Below are positions 52,049 to 64,000 of a stretch of DNA of 64,000 nucleotides, piece after piece. Made by a program: the position numbers and the translations under genes. The notes beneath the pieces were generated by a model. The model made no database searches. It had not been told where the DNA came from and worked only from the letters and a program-made list of their open reading frames with translations. The DNA is taken from assembly GCA_947311845.1 (NCBI GenBank), contig CAMZMU010000027.1, positions 78,430,533-78,494,532 of the forward strand, read 5' to 3'. This DNA is from Poa pratensis (lineage: Eukaryota; Streptophyta; Magnoliopsida; Poales; Poaceae). Positions within the stretch are counted from its first letter, which is position 1. Each line of letters starts with the position of its first letter.

Positions 52049-55000
52049 GTGCCTGTTCTGATGGCACCACCTCCACCACCACAGCCTGCGCAGGCGGAAA
52101 TCTCGCGGGTGCCATACACCCGTACCTCGGGTGGACGAACCTCAGTACCCTCCGCCCCAAGGGCAGATGTACATGATACAGAAAGGTCGCCCTTCCAACA
52201 GGGAGCAAAAACTTCGCACTCGACAAGTAAACATGGCGGTCATGTCACCTCCGCTGTAACTGAATTCTTGAAGGGTTCTGAAACCGCAATAAGCTTCAGC
52301 AGAGAGGACCACCCTCCATCGGTTGTTCGTCCAGGGCACTCTGCTCTGGTACTCGACGCACAAATTGGAGGCTACGCCATGTCCAAGGTCTTCATGGATG
52401 GTGGCAGCGGCATAAACATCATCTTCGCAGATACGCTCCGCAAAATGAACAGGTCAGTCGAAAACCTGCCAAGATCTTCAAATACCTTTCACGGTATCGT
52501 CCCAGGCAAAGCAATAAGCCCAGAAGGCACCATACAACTCGACGTAACGTTCGGGGACAAGAACCACTTCAGGACAGAGTCGATTGAGTTCGAAGTTGTC
52601 GACTGGAAGTCACAATACCATGCTATACTTGGACGCCCGACGTTCGCTCGATTCATGGCGGTGCCACACTACGCATACCTCCAGCTGAAAGATGCCTGGA
52701 CCAAAAGGAGTAATCACAGTCAAGGGAACTTCCAAAAGTCTGACTCTTGCGACCGAGAGTTTAGCAAAATCTCTGAGATGTTCGGCATGGAAGCAACACT
52801 CGCCGATCTAGCGGTCTCCAACGATCGAACACTTATGCCGAGCACAAAAAGGTGGCAGTCGACAGAGCATTCAACCACCAATGACACAAGATCGCATCAG
52901 GTGCACCCGACTGACCCGACCAAGACAGTCAATGTCTCGTCGAGTCTGCCTATCGCATAGGAAAGCGCGCTCGTCGAATTCCTCCGTGAGAACTGGGATA
53001 TATTTGCATGGTGTCCAGCCGACATGCCAGGTATTCCCAGGGAATTCGCCGAGCACTCTCTCCAATTATTTCCAGATGCTAAACCAGTCAAGCAAACAAT
53101 GCGCCGCATATCCGGCCCAAAAAGAACGCAGTCGAAGCCGAAGTCGACAGACTACTCGCAGCAGGTTTCATCAGAGAATCAAGAAATCACAATGGGTGGC
53201 CAACCCCGTACTCGTAGAGAAGAAGCACAGATATCCTTCGGATGTGCGTAGATTTCAGCACTCAATAAATGCTGTCCAAAGGATCACTTTCCACTACCTC
53301 GAATCGACCAGATCGTCGACTCCACCGCCGGGTGCGCTCGCTTGTCCTTCCTGGATGCTTACTCGGGTTACCACCAGATAAGGATGAAGGAAGAGGATGA
53401 AGAGAAAACGGCGTTCATAACCCCACTCGGGGTCTACTGCTACACACAATGCCTTTCGGGCTCAAGAACGCAGGCGCAACCTACCAGCGCATGATGCAAG
53501 ACTGCCTCAAGAAGCAAATTGGGCGAAACGTCCAGGTCTATGTAGATGACATCGTCATCACACAAGGGAGGAAAACACACTACTCGATGACTTGCGAGAG
53601 ACGTTCGCAAACCTCAAACGCTTCCACATCAAGCTCAACCCGAAGAAGTGCACGTTCGGCGTGCCAGCCGGGCAACTCCTCGGGTATCTAGTCTCAGCTC
53701 GAGGAATCGAGGCAGACCCGGAGAAAATACAGGCCATCTTGACGATGCAAAGGCCTTCAAAGCTCCATGACGTGCAAAAGTTGGCGGGTCGAGTGCAGCA
53801 CTCAGTCGATTCATCAGCAAGCTGGGAAAAAGCACTCCCGTTCTATCGACTGATGAAGAAAGCAGACAAATTCGAGTGGACGCAGAAGCCGAAGCAGCCT
53901 TCACGGACCTCAAGCGAGTCCTCACAAGCCCTCCAATCCTCGTCGCACCAAGGGAACGCGAGCCACTACCTATATGTCTCCGCAACTAACAGGGTGGTGA
54001 GCACCGTACTGGTAGTCGAACGAAGGAGGAGGGACACGCCCAAAGCATACAACGTCCAGTCTATTACTTGAGTGAAGTGCTCTCCATATCAAAGCAGCGG
54101 TACCCGCACTATCAAAAGCTGGCCTACGCCGTGTTCATGTCCTCAAGGAAGCTGACGCATTACTTCTCCGAGCACCCGATCACTGTAATCAGCACCTCAG
54201 GGATCGGGGACATCCTCACAAACCCCAACGCAACTGGGCGAGTCGCAAAATGGCTCATCGAGCTAGCACCGCGAGACATCAAGTATGATTACCCGAAGGC
54301 CATCAAAGCACAAGTCTTACCTGACTTCCACACCGAGTGGATCGAAGCTCAGCTGCCAGGAGCACCAGATGTGTCCAACTCATGGACTATGTACTTTGAC
54401 GGCTCAAAGAAAAACGAAGGCGCAGGCGTCATCCTCATATCACCAAAAGGCGACAAGCTTCGCTATATCCTGCAGATGGGATTCGAGTTCCCATCCAATA
54501 ACGAAGCAGAATACGAGGCCCTGATCCATGGCATGAGGATGGCCAAAGCCCTCGGGTGCACTCGACTGATGATCTACGGTGACTCGAATCTTGTGGTGCA
54601 GCAAACAATGAAGGCCTGCGATGCAATCGCAGATAACATGATCGCCTACCGTGACCTGTACAACTCATGGAGGGCAGCTTCGAAGGCTGCGAGTTGCGGC
54701 ACATAGGGCGTGAGAGCAATGAAGAAGCAGATAAGCTAGCCAACATTGGCGCGACCAAAGCACCAGTTCCACCTGGTGTCTTCTTCGAGCGCATCGAGCA
54801 CAGATCCATCAAGAAAAAGCGAGCATCTCCTACATCAGCCGCACCAGCCAAGAGCAAAGCACCTAGCACAGAGGACCCGCCAGTCGAGGTACTCCTCATC
54901 GAGCCAACTTGGACTCAACCTTTCCTCGCATACATACTCCGCGGCGAGGTACCTGAAGACATAACAGAGTCAAGACGCGTCACTCGACGATCTAAAGCAT

Positions 55001-56135
55001 ACACTGTCATCAACGGCGAACTATACAAACGCAGCATATCAGGTATGTTCCAACGTTGCATAGCATTTGAAGATGGCCAAGCCATCCTTCGTGATATTCA
55101 TGCAGGTACCTGCGGGCATCGCCAGCAGTCGATCACTCGTAGCCAAAGCCTTTCGCGCAGGCTTCTACTGGCCCACAGCACTCAAAGACGCGAGGACATA
55201 GTCAAAAGGTGCATCGGCTGTCAAAAATTCGCCACAAAGCCGCACGCACCCGCATCGGCGTTGAAGACAATACCATTGGCCTGGCCCTTCGCCCAGTGGG
55301 GGCTCGATATGGTTGGGCCACTCAAAAAATCCTCCCATGGAGGGCATACTCACCTTCTGGTGGCGGTCGACAAGTTCACCAAGTGGATTGAAGCAGTCCC
55401 TATCACAAGTTCGACTGCCACTACAGCAGTCAATTTCATAAAATCCATCATATACCGCTTTGGTGTGCCAAGTAGCATCATCACTGATAACGGTACAAAC
55501 TTCACGGCTGAGAATTCCGATCCTTCTGCAAAGAGCAAGATATCACGCTCAATTATGCATCTGTGGCACACCCGCAATCCAATGGCCAAGTCGAAAAGGC
55601 CAATGGACTTGTGACGAGCGGAATCAAGAAACGCCTCCTGGTGCCACTCAAAAGGGCCGCGGGTGCTTGGGTCGAAGAACTCCCGTCTGTGCTATGGAGC
55701 CTACGCACAACACCCAACGCCTCAACCAATTTACCCCATTCTTCATGGTCTACGGGCAGAGGCAATCCTGCCATCAGACGTAAGGTTCAATGCACCAAGA
55801 GTCGAAGCATACAACGAAGAAGCAGATGAAGCACTCGAAGATGCAGTCGACTTGCTCGAAGAAGCACGCAACACGGCGCTAGCACGCACAGCTGTCTACC
55901 AGCAAGACCTCGCAACTATCACAGCCGTCGACTGCGTACCAGATCCTTCGAGGTTGGCGACTTGGTACTTCGACTGAAGCAAAAGAAGGTGCATAAACTT
56001 GCTTCTCCATGGGAAGGACCCTTCATCATCACCGAGGTCATTGGTGGTGGAGCATACAGACTGAAGCACGCGAAGACAGGCGAACTCTCGCACAATCCTT
56101 GGAACGTTGCGCAGCTGCGCCGTTTCTATGCTTAG
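52049..56135 (+). pseudogene. Pol of the Tat-type element: protease, RT, RNase H, archaeal-type RNase H, integrase; frameshifted
   Basis: The protease lies within 52049-52960 (MDGGSGINIIFADTLRK, ILGRPTFARFM). Reverse transcriptase pieces run from about 53010 to 53690 (MPFGLKNAGATYQRMM, YVDDIVIT), followed by the first RNase H (53700-54290). The additional RNase H lies at 54380-54710 (MYFDGSKKNEGAGVILISP, NEAEYEALIHGM). Integrase (54900-56135) has a histidine/cysteine region with KRCIGCQKFATK and a core with WGLDMVGPL and FGVPSSIITDNGTNF. Its C-terminal part ends with a TAG at 56133-56135. At least six frame changes are visible, so the copy is defective. Confidence 0.85.
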
Positions 56136-56339
56136 ATTGCTCAGTCGCATAATGTAATAGGCACATATGTCGGATGGCTGCAGGTTTCAGACGCGCTCTT
56201 TTCCTTACCAGGGTACCTAAGGGGACTGGAAGGTTTTTAATGAGGCGGCCTGCAGCTTAACATTCAAAAATGGAATATAGTCAATGATTCCTCATATTTC
56301 TCCTGTTTACTACTCGCATAACCTTAGCCTCACCCGAGT

Positions 56340-56644
56340 ACTCGGGGGCTGCGCTACTTCAAAATGAGCTCTCGCTCCTTCTTCAAACATAATACCCAGC
56401 GCACTCGAATACTCGGGGGCTGGGTCGTAAAAAATCATACATAAACAAAAAGTTGCTCAATAACATGAGTTGAAGCTTCAAACATCGCAAAAATTCACAG
56501 CCTCACTCGAGCACTCGGGGGCTGTAGAATTCATGTTCTATAAAAGTGTTTTTCATAAACCCCACTCGATACACTCGGGGGCTGCATACATACAAGTGAA
56601 CAAATATACTAAGTACAAGTGGCAAAATTTACACTCGGGGGCTG
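56340..56644 (+). repeat. Five copies of ACTCGGGGGCTG in the 3' region of the Tat-type element
   Basis: The 12-bp motif occurs at 56340, 56411, 56513, 56573 and 56633, always in the same orientation and often after ACTCGA or ATAC. It resembles a purine-rich polypurine tract. Spacing varies from 60 to 102 bp. Confidence 0.85.
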
Positions 56645-56683
56645 TCCCCTATACAGAAAAACCCTAATCTTCCGGTTCGTCCT

Positions 56684-57420
56684 TTACTGGAAGAACAGGC
56701 CCATAAGTTGAGCATGATAGCACTCAACCAACACCCTCGCATGATCGACTGTATCGTCAAGATGCGACTGGGACAAAGACGATCCAGGCACGGGTGGACG
56801 TAGCTGCATATTTGGACGCTGACTTCGGATATATGCCATCGTTGCGTTGGCTCCATCCACAAGCTTCTGGGTGATAAAGTCTCGAATGGACCGTACTCCG
56901 GAAAAGCCCGAGCAACGCGTGGATTCCTTGAGGTTGCGGCCCAGTCGGAAAAAGCGTCTGGTTGATTCGACTGAAGGCCGACCTGCATAACTCAAGAAGC
57001 ATAGTGCTCCGCCACACTCGATCCTGCAGAGTCGCGAGTATGCGTGCTCGGTGCTTATCCAAGCGAAAGTGCTGACGGCCAGTCGTGGGTTCGTCAGTCG
57101 CATTGTTCAACTGCTCATCTACACGAGCCTGCTCCGCCTGGAAATCTGGAACAAAACCTACAACAACACACGTTGGTGAACAAAAAGGACAGATTATGAA
57201 CTCTTGAGATAAGAGCAGTCATGCTTACACTCGAGTTGTCTGTTCACGATCTCCATCTCGCCAAGCACATACTCCTCTCGTGAGTGGGTAGAGCAGGTAG
57301 CTCTCATCCTATCCAGCTCATACGGGCACTCCCCAACTCTTGCTCCAGTTTTGCGACTCGAGCCTTATATAACGCATTACTGCGGCATCGTTATCACCTG
57401 AGCTCGAGATCGAGTAGCGG
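56684..57420 (-). pseudogene. Antisense coding relic with an intron, in the 3' region of the Tat-type element
   Basis: On the minus strand a coding-like piece (EEYVLGEMEIVNRQLE) ends at a good donor GTAAGC (57228). It resumes after a pyrimidine-rich acceptor TTGTTGTAG (57159) with FVPDFQAEQARVDEQLNNAT, TGRQHFRLDKHRARILATLQ and RSTMLLELC. Further coding (DFITQKLVDGANATMAYIRS) lies in another frame down to 56684. The intron would be 70 bp. From family knowledge, Tat elements often carry an extra antisense frame between pol and the 3' LTR; its function is unknown. This copy is frameshifted. Confidence 0.5.
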
Positions 57421-57422
57421 CG

Positions 57423-59002
57423 TGATACGTCTCAAACGTATCTATAAGTTTTGATGTTCCATGCTTGTTTTATACCAATTGCTACATATGTTACATCTAC
57501 TTTATATCACTTTTATACATTTTTTGGGACTAACCTATTAACAAGATGCCGAAGTACCAGTTCATGTTTTCTGCTGTTTTTGTATTCCAGAAAAGCTAGT
57601 CTGGAAATATTCTCGGAATTGGACGAAACTACACGGGGATCCCTATTTTACCAAAACACACCTGAAGGACCAAAGGAGCAGCAGAGGAGGGCCACCAGGG
57701 CCTCACACGCCACTACGGCACGGTCCCCCCTGGCGCGCCCTAGGGTGGTGTGGGCCCCTCGGGGGTCGTCAGCCGCCGCCCTTTCGCCTACTTATTCCCC
57801 CCGACGCTAAAACCCTAAGTGCCTGAGCAAATATCCACGAAAAGTTCTAGAGACGCCGCCGCCGTCAACCCTAGCTCGGGAGGGTCCAGAACCTCTTCCC
57901 GGCACCCTGCCGGAGAGGGGAATCGTCACCGGAGGCTTCTACATCGCCATGCCTACCTCCGGAGTGATGCGTGAGTAGTTCATCCTTGGACTACGGGTCC
58001 ATAGCAGTAGCTAGATGGTTCTCTCTCCAATTTGTGCCATCATGTTTAGATCTTGTGAGCTGCCCTACATGATTAAGATCATATTATTGTAATGCTACAT
58101 GTTGTGTTTGCTGGCATCCGATTAATATTGAATACTATGTCAAGTTGATTATCAATCTATGCCCTATGTTATTTAAGATCTTGCATGCTTTCCGTTACTC
58201 GTAGACGCTTTGGCCAAGTAGATGCTTGTAACTCCAAGAGAGAGTATTTATGCTAGATAGTGGGTTCATGCCTCCGTAATCTGGGAGAGTGACAGCAACT
58301 TCTAAGGTTGCGGATGTGCTGTTGCCACTAGGGATAACCTAACGATGCTATGTCCACGGTCATATGTATTTGTTTACATTACGCACTTTACTTAATGCAA
58401 TTATCCGTTGCTTGCAACTTAATACCAACGGGGAACTCGGATGACAACCCGGCGGTGGATTATTAGTCATAGATGCTGTTGGATGACGGTATATGTATTA
58501 TGTCGTAATGCCCAATTAAATATCATAGTAATCATCATGTCATGTATATGCATTGTCATGCGCTCACTATTTGTCAATTGCCCAGCTGTAATTTATTTAC
58601 CCAACATGTTAGTTATCTTTTATGGAGAGACACCACTAGTGAACTATGGACCCCGGTCCATTCTTTTACACTGATTAAACAACCACAAACTGCAAACTGT
58701 TCCTTTTTCATTCTCTGCAATTTAATACTCATTTTCCACACCATACGTTTAATCCTTTGTTTTCAGCAAGCCGTGAGATTGACAACCTCACTGTTTCGTT
58801 GGGGCAAAGTAGTTTGATTGTGTTGTGTGCAGATTCCACGTTGGTGATTGTATTGCGCCGTGCGAGCACCAACAACCTTCTGAAGAGTTGCTGCTCCTAC
58901 TGGTTCGATAACCTTGGTTTCTTTCTGAGGGAAAACTTGCTGCTGAACTGCATCATACCTTCATCTTGGGGTCTCCCAACGAGCGTGTGATTCACGCCAT
59001 CA
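57423..59002 (+). repeat. 5' LTR of the Athila-like element
   Basis: This is about 1,580 bp. The right boundary is placed at GCCATCA and could be a few bases off, since the primer site starts 12 bases later. Confidence 0.8.
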
Positions 59003-59013
59003 AGCTCTTTTTC

Positions 59014-59031
59014 TGGCGCCGTTGCCGGGGA
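59014..59031 (+). other. Primer binding site (tRNA-Asp type)
   Basis: TGGCGCCGTTGCCGGGGA is complementary to the 3' end of plant tRNA-Asp including CCA, as I recall that tRNA. Confidence 0.8.
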
Positions 59032-62000
59032 CAGCAGTCTTCTGCAAGGGGAGTTTCACGCTTCCAATCTCTTTACTTTGTTTTTGTCTTGCTTAGTTTA
59101 TTTTATTTTATCTTGTTTGCTTTCAATTATCAAAAACACAAAAAAATTAGTTACTTGCATCTAGTTTATTTTCTGTTTGGTTTTTATTATTTCATCATGC
59201 TTCTCCCTAAGTATACTTTAAAAGAAATATCTGTGGGTAGTGGGTCTATCATTGGAAGAGATAACATTGAGGAATTCTTAATCATGTTAGTATGGTTGAA
59301 GATTTTGAAGATAGATCCTTGGTAGAACTTGCTCCAAATTATGAAATTGCTACAGCTTCTCTAGTTCACATGTTGGAAGCTCGGTTTGTCAATCTTAGTC
59401 CCATAATGCAGCACATGTTTCTAAAACTCATGATACGGAAGATGGTGAAAAGAAAGATTTGTTTTAGAAACCCTACTTAAGAATTTGGTGATGTTGCTAG
59501 GAAGCTAGAAAAGTTTTTATTAAATACAAGATGCTTGGGTATTGTATTGACGTTGTTAATACACTTGAAAAACTTGAAAAGGAGGCTAAGTACACTAAGA
59601 AACTAATGTGAGGGGGAAGTTAAAATACCAATACCTTTTAAGCTTATAGGAATGCAGGAGGCACTAGAAAAGAATTTTGATTGGATTGTTCCTGAAACCC
59701 ATTTGATGAAATGATGAGCCTAGAGGTATTGAGAAAGGGAATTCCGAAACCTACATAGATAAGATAAAATGCATTGTTGAGAAAACTTCCGACCTCTCTT
59801 TGGATGCTCTTCACTTGGTAATACTTGATGCATGCTTTGTGCCTAGCTAAAAGGCGTTAAAGAAAAGCGCTTATGGGAGGCAACCCATTATTTTTCTGCA
59901 ATTTTTCTTTTATTGAGTCAAGGAGTGTTTACTTCTGTAGCAACTCCTTTGTATCTTTATTTTCTCGCATTGTTGTGCCAAGAGTAGCCTCTAATGTTAA
60001 GATGATGCTTAATTTTGATTGCTGCGCAGAAATAGATTTTTGCTGTTCACTGTACGAAATTCCTAAAATCACCAGATTGTTAATTAAATCTGAAAATTTT
60101 TTGTGCGTAATCTTTATGAATGTCTGAATCTTTCATTAGTTCAAATTTTCGATCTGAGCGTCGTAAGTGCCTTGAAAAAATTCGTCTTTGCGGACTGTTC
60201 TGTTTTAGACAGATTATGCCTTTTTATTTTGCATTCTCTCTTTTACTAGTGTTGAGTGAAATTCTTTTTTGGGTGGAAGAGCTTCACATAACATCAGTGG
60301 CTGTAGCTAATGTTTAAAGTAACAAGTCATATTGCGTCTATTAGAACATGTGAGTTTTTGATTATGCACTAACCCTCTAATGAGATCTACTTTGAGTTTG
60401 GTGTGACGGAAGTTTTCAAGGGTCAAGAGAGAAGGATGATATAATAGGATCAAGAAGAGTGAAGAGCTTAAGCTTGGGGAGGCTCCCATGGATCTCCCCA
60501 GCATATTTCAAGAAGACTCAAGCGTCTAAGCTTGGGGATGCCCAAGGCATCCCCTTCTTCATCGTCAAAATTATCAGGTCATCTCTAGTGAAACTATATT
60601 TTAATTCTTTCACATCATATGTGCTTTTCTTGGAGCGTCTGTGCTTTTATTTTCAGTATTGCACTTTTATTTTCAATAAAGCTTGACTGGACCCTAGCAT
60701 TCTTGATTGGGAGAGAGACACGCTCCGCTTTTTCATGAGAATACTCCTATTCTTCACTTATATTTGTTGAGTATTCATATCTAGCGCTGTTCAGCTTTTA
60801 GCTCTTGTTTTCATGTATCTCTTGTCAGAGCTATTAGCTTTCTTTTGTAGAAAGTACTCTCTTGCTTCACTTATATTTGTTTGGAGAGTTGATTAAATAA
60901 ATTGATTGGTGTTTGGTTGGTTCAGAAAATGTTGCATGTGGTAATTGGTATAAGGAAAAACTTGCTTAATCTTGTAGATCACTAATTGGATAACTTGATG
61001 CTTGTCAATTGTTTTGAGTTAACAAGTAGATCATGATTAAATTTGTGCATCACATGAGTTAAGCCTATTAGTGAAGAACTACCGTAAAGCTTGTTGAAAA
61101 TTTGGTTTGCATCGGTGGTATCTCTAAGGTCTAGATATTTTCTAATAAAGGGTTTGGTTAACAAGGAAGACGGTATGAAGTCTTATAACGTTTGCAATAT
61201 GTTTGTCATATAAAACTTGGTGTACGGGTTGATATTCTTGTTTGCTTACATAACCTTGCTAGCCTAAACTCTGTACTGAGAGGGAATGCTTCTCGTGCAT
61301 CCAAATCCTTGAGCCAAATCCATGCCATTTGTGTCCACCATAACTACCTATATGTGGTATTTCCTTGCCACTCCAAGTAAATTTTTCATGTGCTACCTTT
61401 AAATTATTCAAAATGTTATTATTCCCTTTTTGTGTCAATGTTTACTAGCTCATGAGGAATTAGTGTGGTTATTCTTTATTCTATTTGTCGAATGGACTTT
61501 TACACCTGGACTAGTGGTATACATCCGCTTATCCAATAATTGCAAAAAGAGCTGGCAACGGGGTGCCCAGTCCCAATTAATTACAACTTTAACCAATTAA
61601 TTTCTTCACACTTTTGCCCTGATTCATCAGTAAGCAATGACAAACAGTGAAATACCTGATGTGTGTAAACCAAAGAGAAAGAGGGATGATCTGCCTTGCT
61701 GGTAGAAATAACGTCCTTCATGGGAGCCGCTCTTAAAAGTCCGTTTGACAGGTAGAATACTGTTCTCACCCGCTACCATTCGTTGACAATTAACAAACAC
61801 CTCTCAAAAATAGATACTCCTCCATGGTATGTGATTGATGGAAGGCACCCGAGGATTCGGTTAGCCATGGCTTGTGTTAGCAAGGTTGGGAGTATCAAAT
61901 ATTTTATGCAATCTCTATATGCTTTCAAAAACCTAAAAGCTCTAGCACATGATTAATCCGCTTCCCTCTGCGAAGGGCCTTTCTTTTACTTTTATGTTGA

Positions 62001-62454
62001 GTCAGTTTTCCTATTCTTTCTGTCTTCCACAAGCAAACACTAGTGTCAACTTTGTTACAACATGCGTTATATGCACGTATTGGACTTGTTATACTACTTT
62101 GTGTTGACAATATCCATGAGATAAATATGTTGAAAGTTGAAGCAAATGCTGAAACTTAATTCTTCCTTTGTGTTGATTAATACCTTTTATTAGAAACTAT
62201 TGCTTTATGAGTTAACACTTATGCAAAACTGTTTGATGCTTGTCTCGAAAGTACTATTCATGAAAACGTTTAGCTTGTGTGATTCATTGTTTACTCATTA
62301 TCTATTTGGTAGCAAATTATAGACCATTGACTTGGATCACTTCATTCATTTACATGTGCCTTGCAATATTATATGATCAAGATTATGATGTAGCATGTCA
62401 CCTCAAAAATTATTTTGTTTTTATCGTTTACCTACTCGAGGACGAGTAGGAACT
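59032..62454 (+). other. Non-coding interior of the Athila-like element
   Basis: Only short frames are present. A decayed gag-like stretch may exist at about 59250-59480, but I cannot align it to a domain. AAGCTTGGGGA-type purine motifs recur near 60470, 60530 and 62455. Confidence 0.6.
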
Positions 62455-62468
62455 AAGCTTGGGGATGC

Positions 62469-64000
62469 TGATACGTCTCAAACGTATCATAATTTTTGAT
62501 GTTCCATGCTTGTTTTATACCAATTGCTACATGTTTTGCATCTACTTTATATCACTTTTATACATTTTTTGGGACTAACCTATTAACAAGATGCCGAAGT
62601 GCCAGTTCCTGTTTTCTGCTGTTTTTGTATTCCAAAAAGCTAGTCTGGAAATATTCTCGGAATTGGACGAAACTACACGGGGCCCTATTTTACCAGAACA
62701 CCCGGACCAAGGAGCAGCAGAGGAGGCCACCAGGGCCCCACGCACTAGGGCGCGGGCCCCCCTGCCGCGCCCTAGGGTGGTGTGGGCCCCTCGGGGGTCG
62801 TCAGCCGCCGCCCTTTCGCCTACTTATTCCCCCCGAGCGAAAACCCTAAGTCCTGAGCAAATCCACGAAAAGTTCCAGAGACGCCGCCGTCAACCCTAGC
62901 TCGGGAGGGTTCAGAACCTCTTCCGGCACCCTGCCGGAGAGGGAATCGTCACCGGAGGCTTCTACATCGCCATGCCTGCCTCCGGAGTGATGCGTGAGTA
63001 GTTCATCCTTGGACTACGGGTCCATAGCAGTAGCTAGATGGTTGTCTCTCCACTTTGTGCCATCATGTTTAGATCTTGTGAGCTGCCCTACATGATCAAG
63101 ATCATATTATTGTAATGCTACATGTTGTGTTTGCTGGGATCCGATGAATATTGAATACTATGTCAAGTTGATTATCAATCTATGCTATGTTATTTAATCT
63201 TGCATGCTTTCCGTTACTCGTAGATGCTTTGGCCAAGTAGATGCTTGTAACTCCAAGAGAGAGTATTTATGCTAGATAGTGGGTTCATGCTCCGTAATCT
63301 GGGACAGTGACAGAAAGTTCTAAGGTTGGATGTGCTGTTGCCACTAGGGATAACCTAACGATGCTATGTCCACGGGCATATGTGTTTGTTTACATTACGC
63401 ACTTTACTTAATGCAATTATCCGTTGCTTGCAACTTAATACCAACGGGAACTCGGATGACAACCCGGCGGTGGATTATTAGTCATAGACGTGTTGGATAA
63501 CGGTCTATGTATTATGTCGTAATGCCCAATTAAATATCATAGTAATCATCATGTCATGTATATGCATTGTCATGCGCTCACTATTTGTCAATTGCCCAGC
63601 TGTAATTTGTTCACCCAACATGTTAGTTATCTTTTATGGAGAGACACCACTAGTGAACTGTGGACCCCGGTCCATTCTTTTACACTGATTAAACACCACA
63701 AACTGCAAACTGTTCCTTTTTCATTCTCTGCAATTTAATACTCATTTTCCACACCATACGTTTAATCCTTTGTTTTCAGCAAGCCGTGAGATTGACAACC
63801 TCACTGTTTCGTTGGGCAAAGTAGTTTGATTGTGTTGTGTGCATATTCCACTTGGTGATCGTATTGCGCCGTGCGAGCCACCAACAACCTTCTGAAGAGT
63901 TGCTGCTCCTACTGGTTCGATTAACCTTGGTTTCTTTCTGAGGGAAAACTTGTTACTGAACTGCATCATACCTTCCTCTGGGGTCTCCCAATGAGCGTGT
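62469..64000 (+). repeat. 3' LTR of the Athila-like element (incomplete)
   Basis: It matches the 5' LTR throughout, with scattered substitutions and short indels (for example near 62690-62760), and stops at the window edge at CCCAATGAGCGTGT. Confidence 0.9.

Larger units (their letters stand above)
48925..57422 (+). mobile_element. Ty3/gypsy LTR retrotransposon of Tat type, 3' end outside the window
   Basis: The 5' LTR (48925-49442) is followed directly by the primer-site motif TTGGCGCCGTCTGTGGG. Gag, protease, reverse transcriptase, RNase H and integrase follow in gypsy order. A second, RNase-H-like domain (YFDGSKKNEGAG) before integrase places it in the Tat/Retand lineage. After integrase comes 1.3 kb with a polypurine-like array and an antisense coding relic. 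At 57422 another LTR element starts, so the 3' LTR and TSD are not visible here. Many frameshifts show an old copy. Confidence 0.85.
57423..64000 (+). mobile_element. Non-coding Athila-like LTR retrotransposon, cut by the window edge
   Basis: Two long direct repeats start TGATACGTCTCAAACGTATC (57423 and 62469). After the first LTR lies TGGCGCCGTTGCCGGGGA (59014-59031), complementary to the tRNA-Asp 3' end. Before the second lies the polypurine tract AAGCTTGGGGATGC (62455-62468). Comparison with the left LTR suggests that only about 15 bases of the right LTR are missing beyond 64000. The interior (59032-62454) has no gag or pol; phrases such as GCGCTTATGGGAGGCAACCC resemble Athila-type gypsy elements. 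It is inserted in the Tat-type element; the TSD cannot be checked here. Confidence 0.85.

Overview
The window is nuclear DNA of a grass. The base composition (GC-rich exons in AT-rich spacer), GT-AG introns, and the mix of Stowaway, Harbinger, hAT, CACTA, Helitron, LINE, copia and gypsy elements fit a large-genome Pooideae species. A long terminal repeat (LTR) beginning TGATACGTCTC is, from memory, common in Triticeae and oats. The species cannot be fixed from sequence alone. No rRNA, tRNA or CRISPR array was seen.

Layout. 1-3705: a GRF-type zinc-finger gene relic split by a 5'-truncated LINE with a perfect 13-bp target-site duplication (TSD). 4262-5848: a GC-rich non-LTR deletion derivative with a 12-bp TSD. 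6246-9258: an apparently intact three-exon LITAF-domain gene. 10027-12476: a Harbinger element carrying only a decayed trihelix/NAM-associated gene. 13908-22904: one F-box/DUF295 gene split into three pieces by a CACTA-type element (14338-16690) and a Helitron (16856-22321). 24405-25265: a truncated TFIIB-like gene on the minus strand. 26118-33996: a minus-strand LRR receptor kinase pseudogene whose last exon holds a copia element with 86-bp LTRs (26175-31196). 35469-40463: a non-coding LTR element packed with minisatellites, inserted in a LINE remnant. 40742-41296: a hAT-type MITE. 43859-44118: a Stowaway. 44697-45368: an intact single-exon gene of a plant family without known function. 46784-48633: a second, small Helitron on the minus strand. 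48925-57422: a Tat-type gypsy element with an additional RNase H and a degenerate spliced antisense frame. It is interrupted by a non-coding, Athila-like LTR element (57423 to beyond the right edge).

How the parts relate. The host genes do not form a pathway. The coherent story is gene erosion by nested transposons: of six host genes or gene relics, only the LITAF gene and the 223-residue gene look intact. For most insertions the exact TSD or target dinucleotide can be read, and in four cases the interrupted coding frame or sequence can be followed across the insert. Nothing here looks like a new enzymatic or defence system. The most unusual signals are the intact 198-codon frame and 115-bp higher-order repeat in the CACTA element, the multi-family minisatellite interior of the 35-40 kb element, the spliced antisense frame in the Tat element, and the 86-bp LTRs of the copia element.
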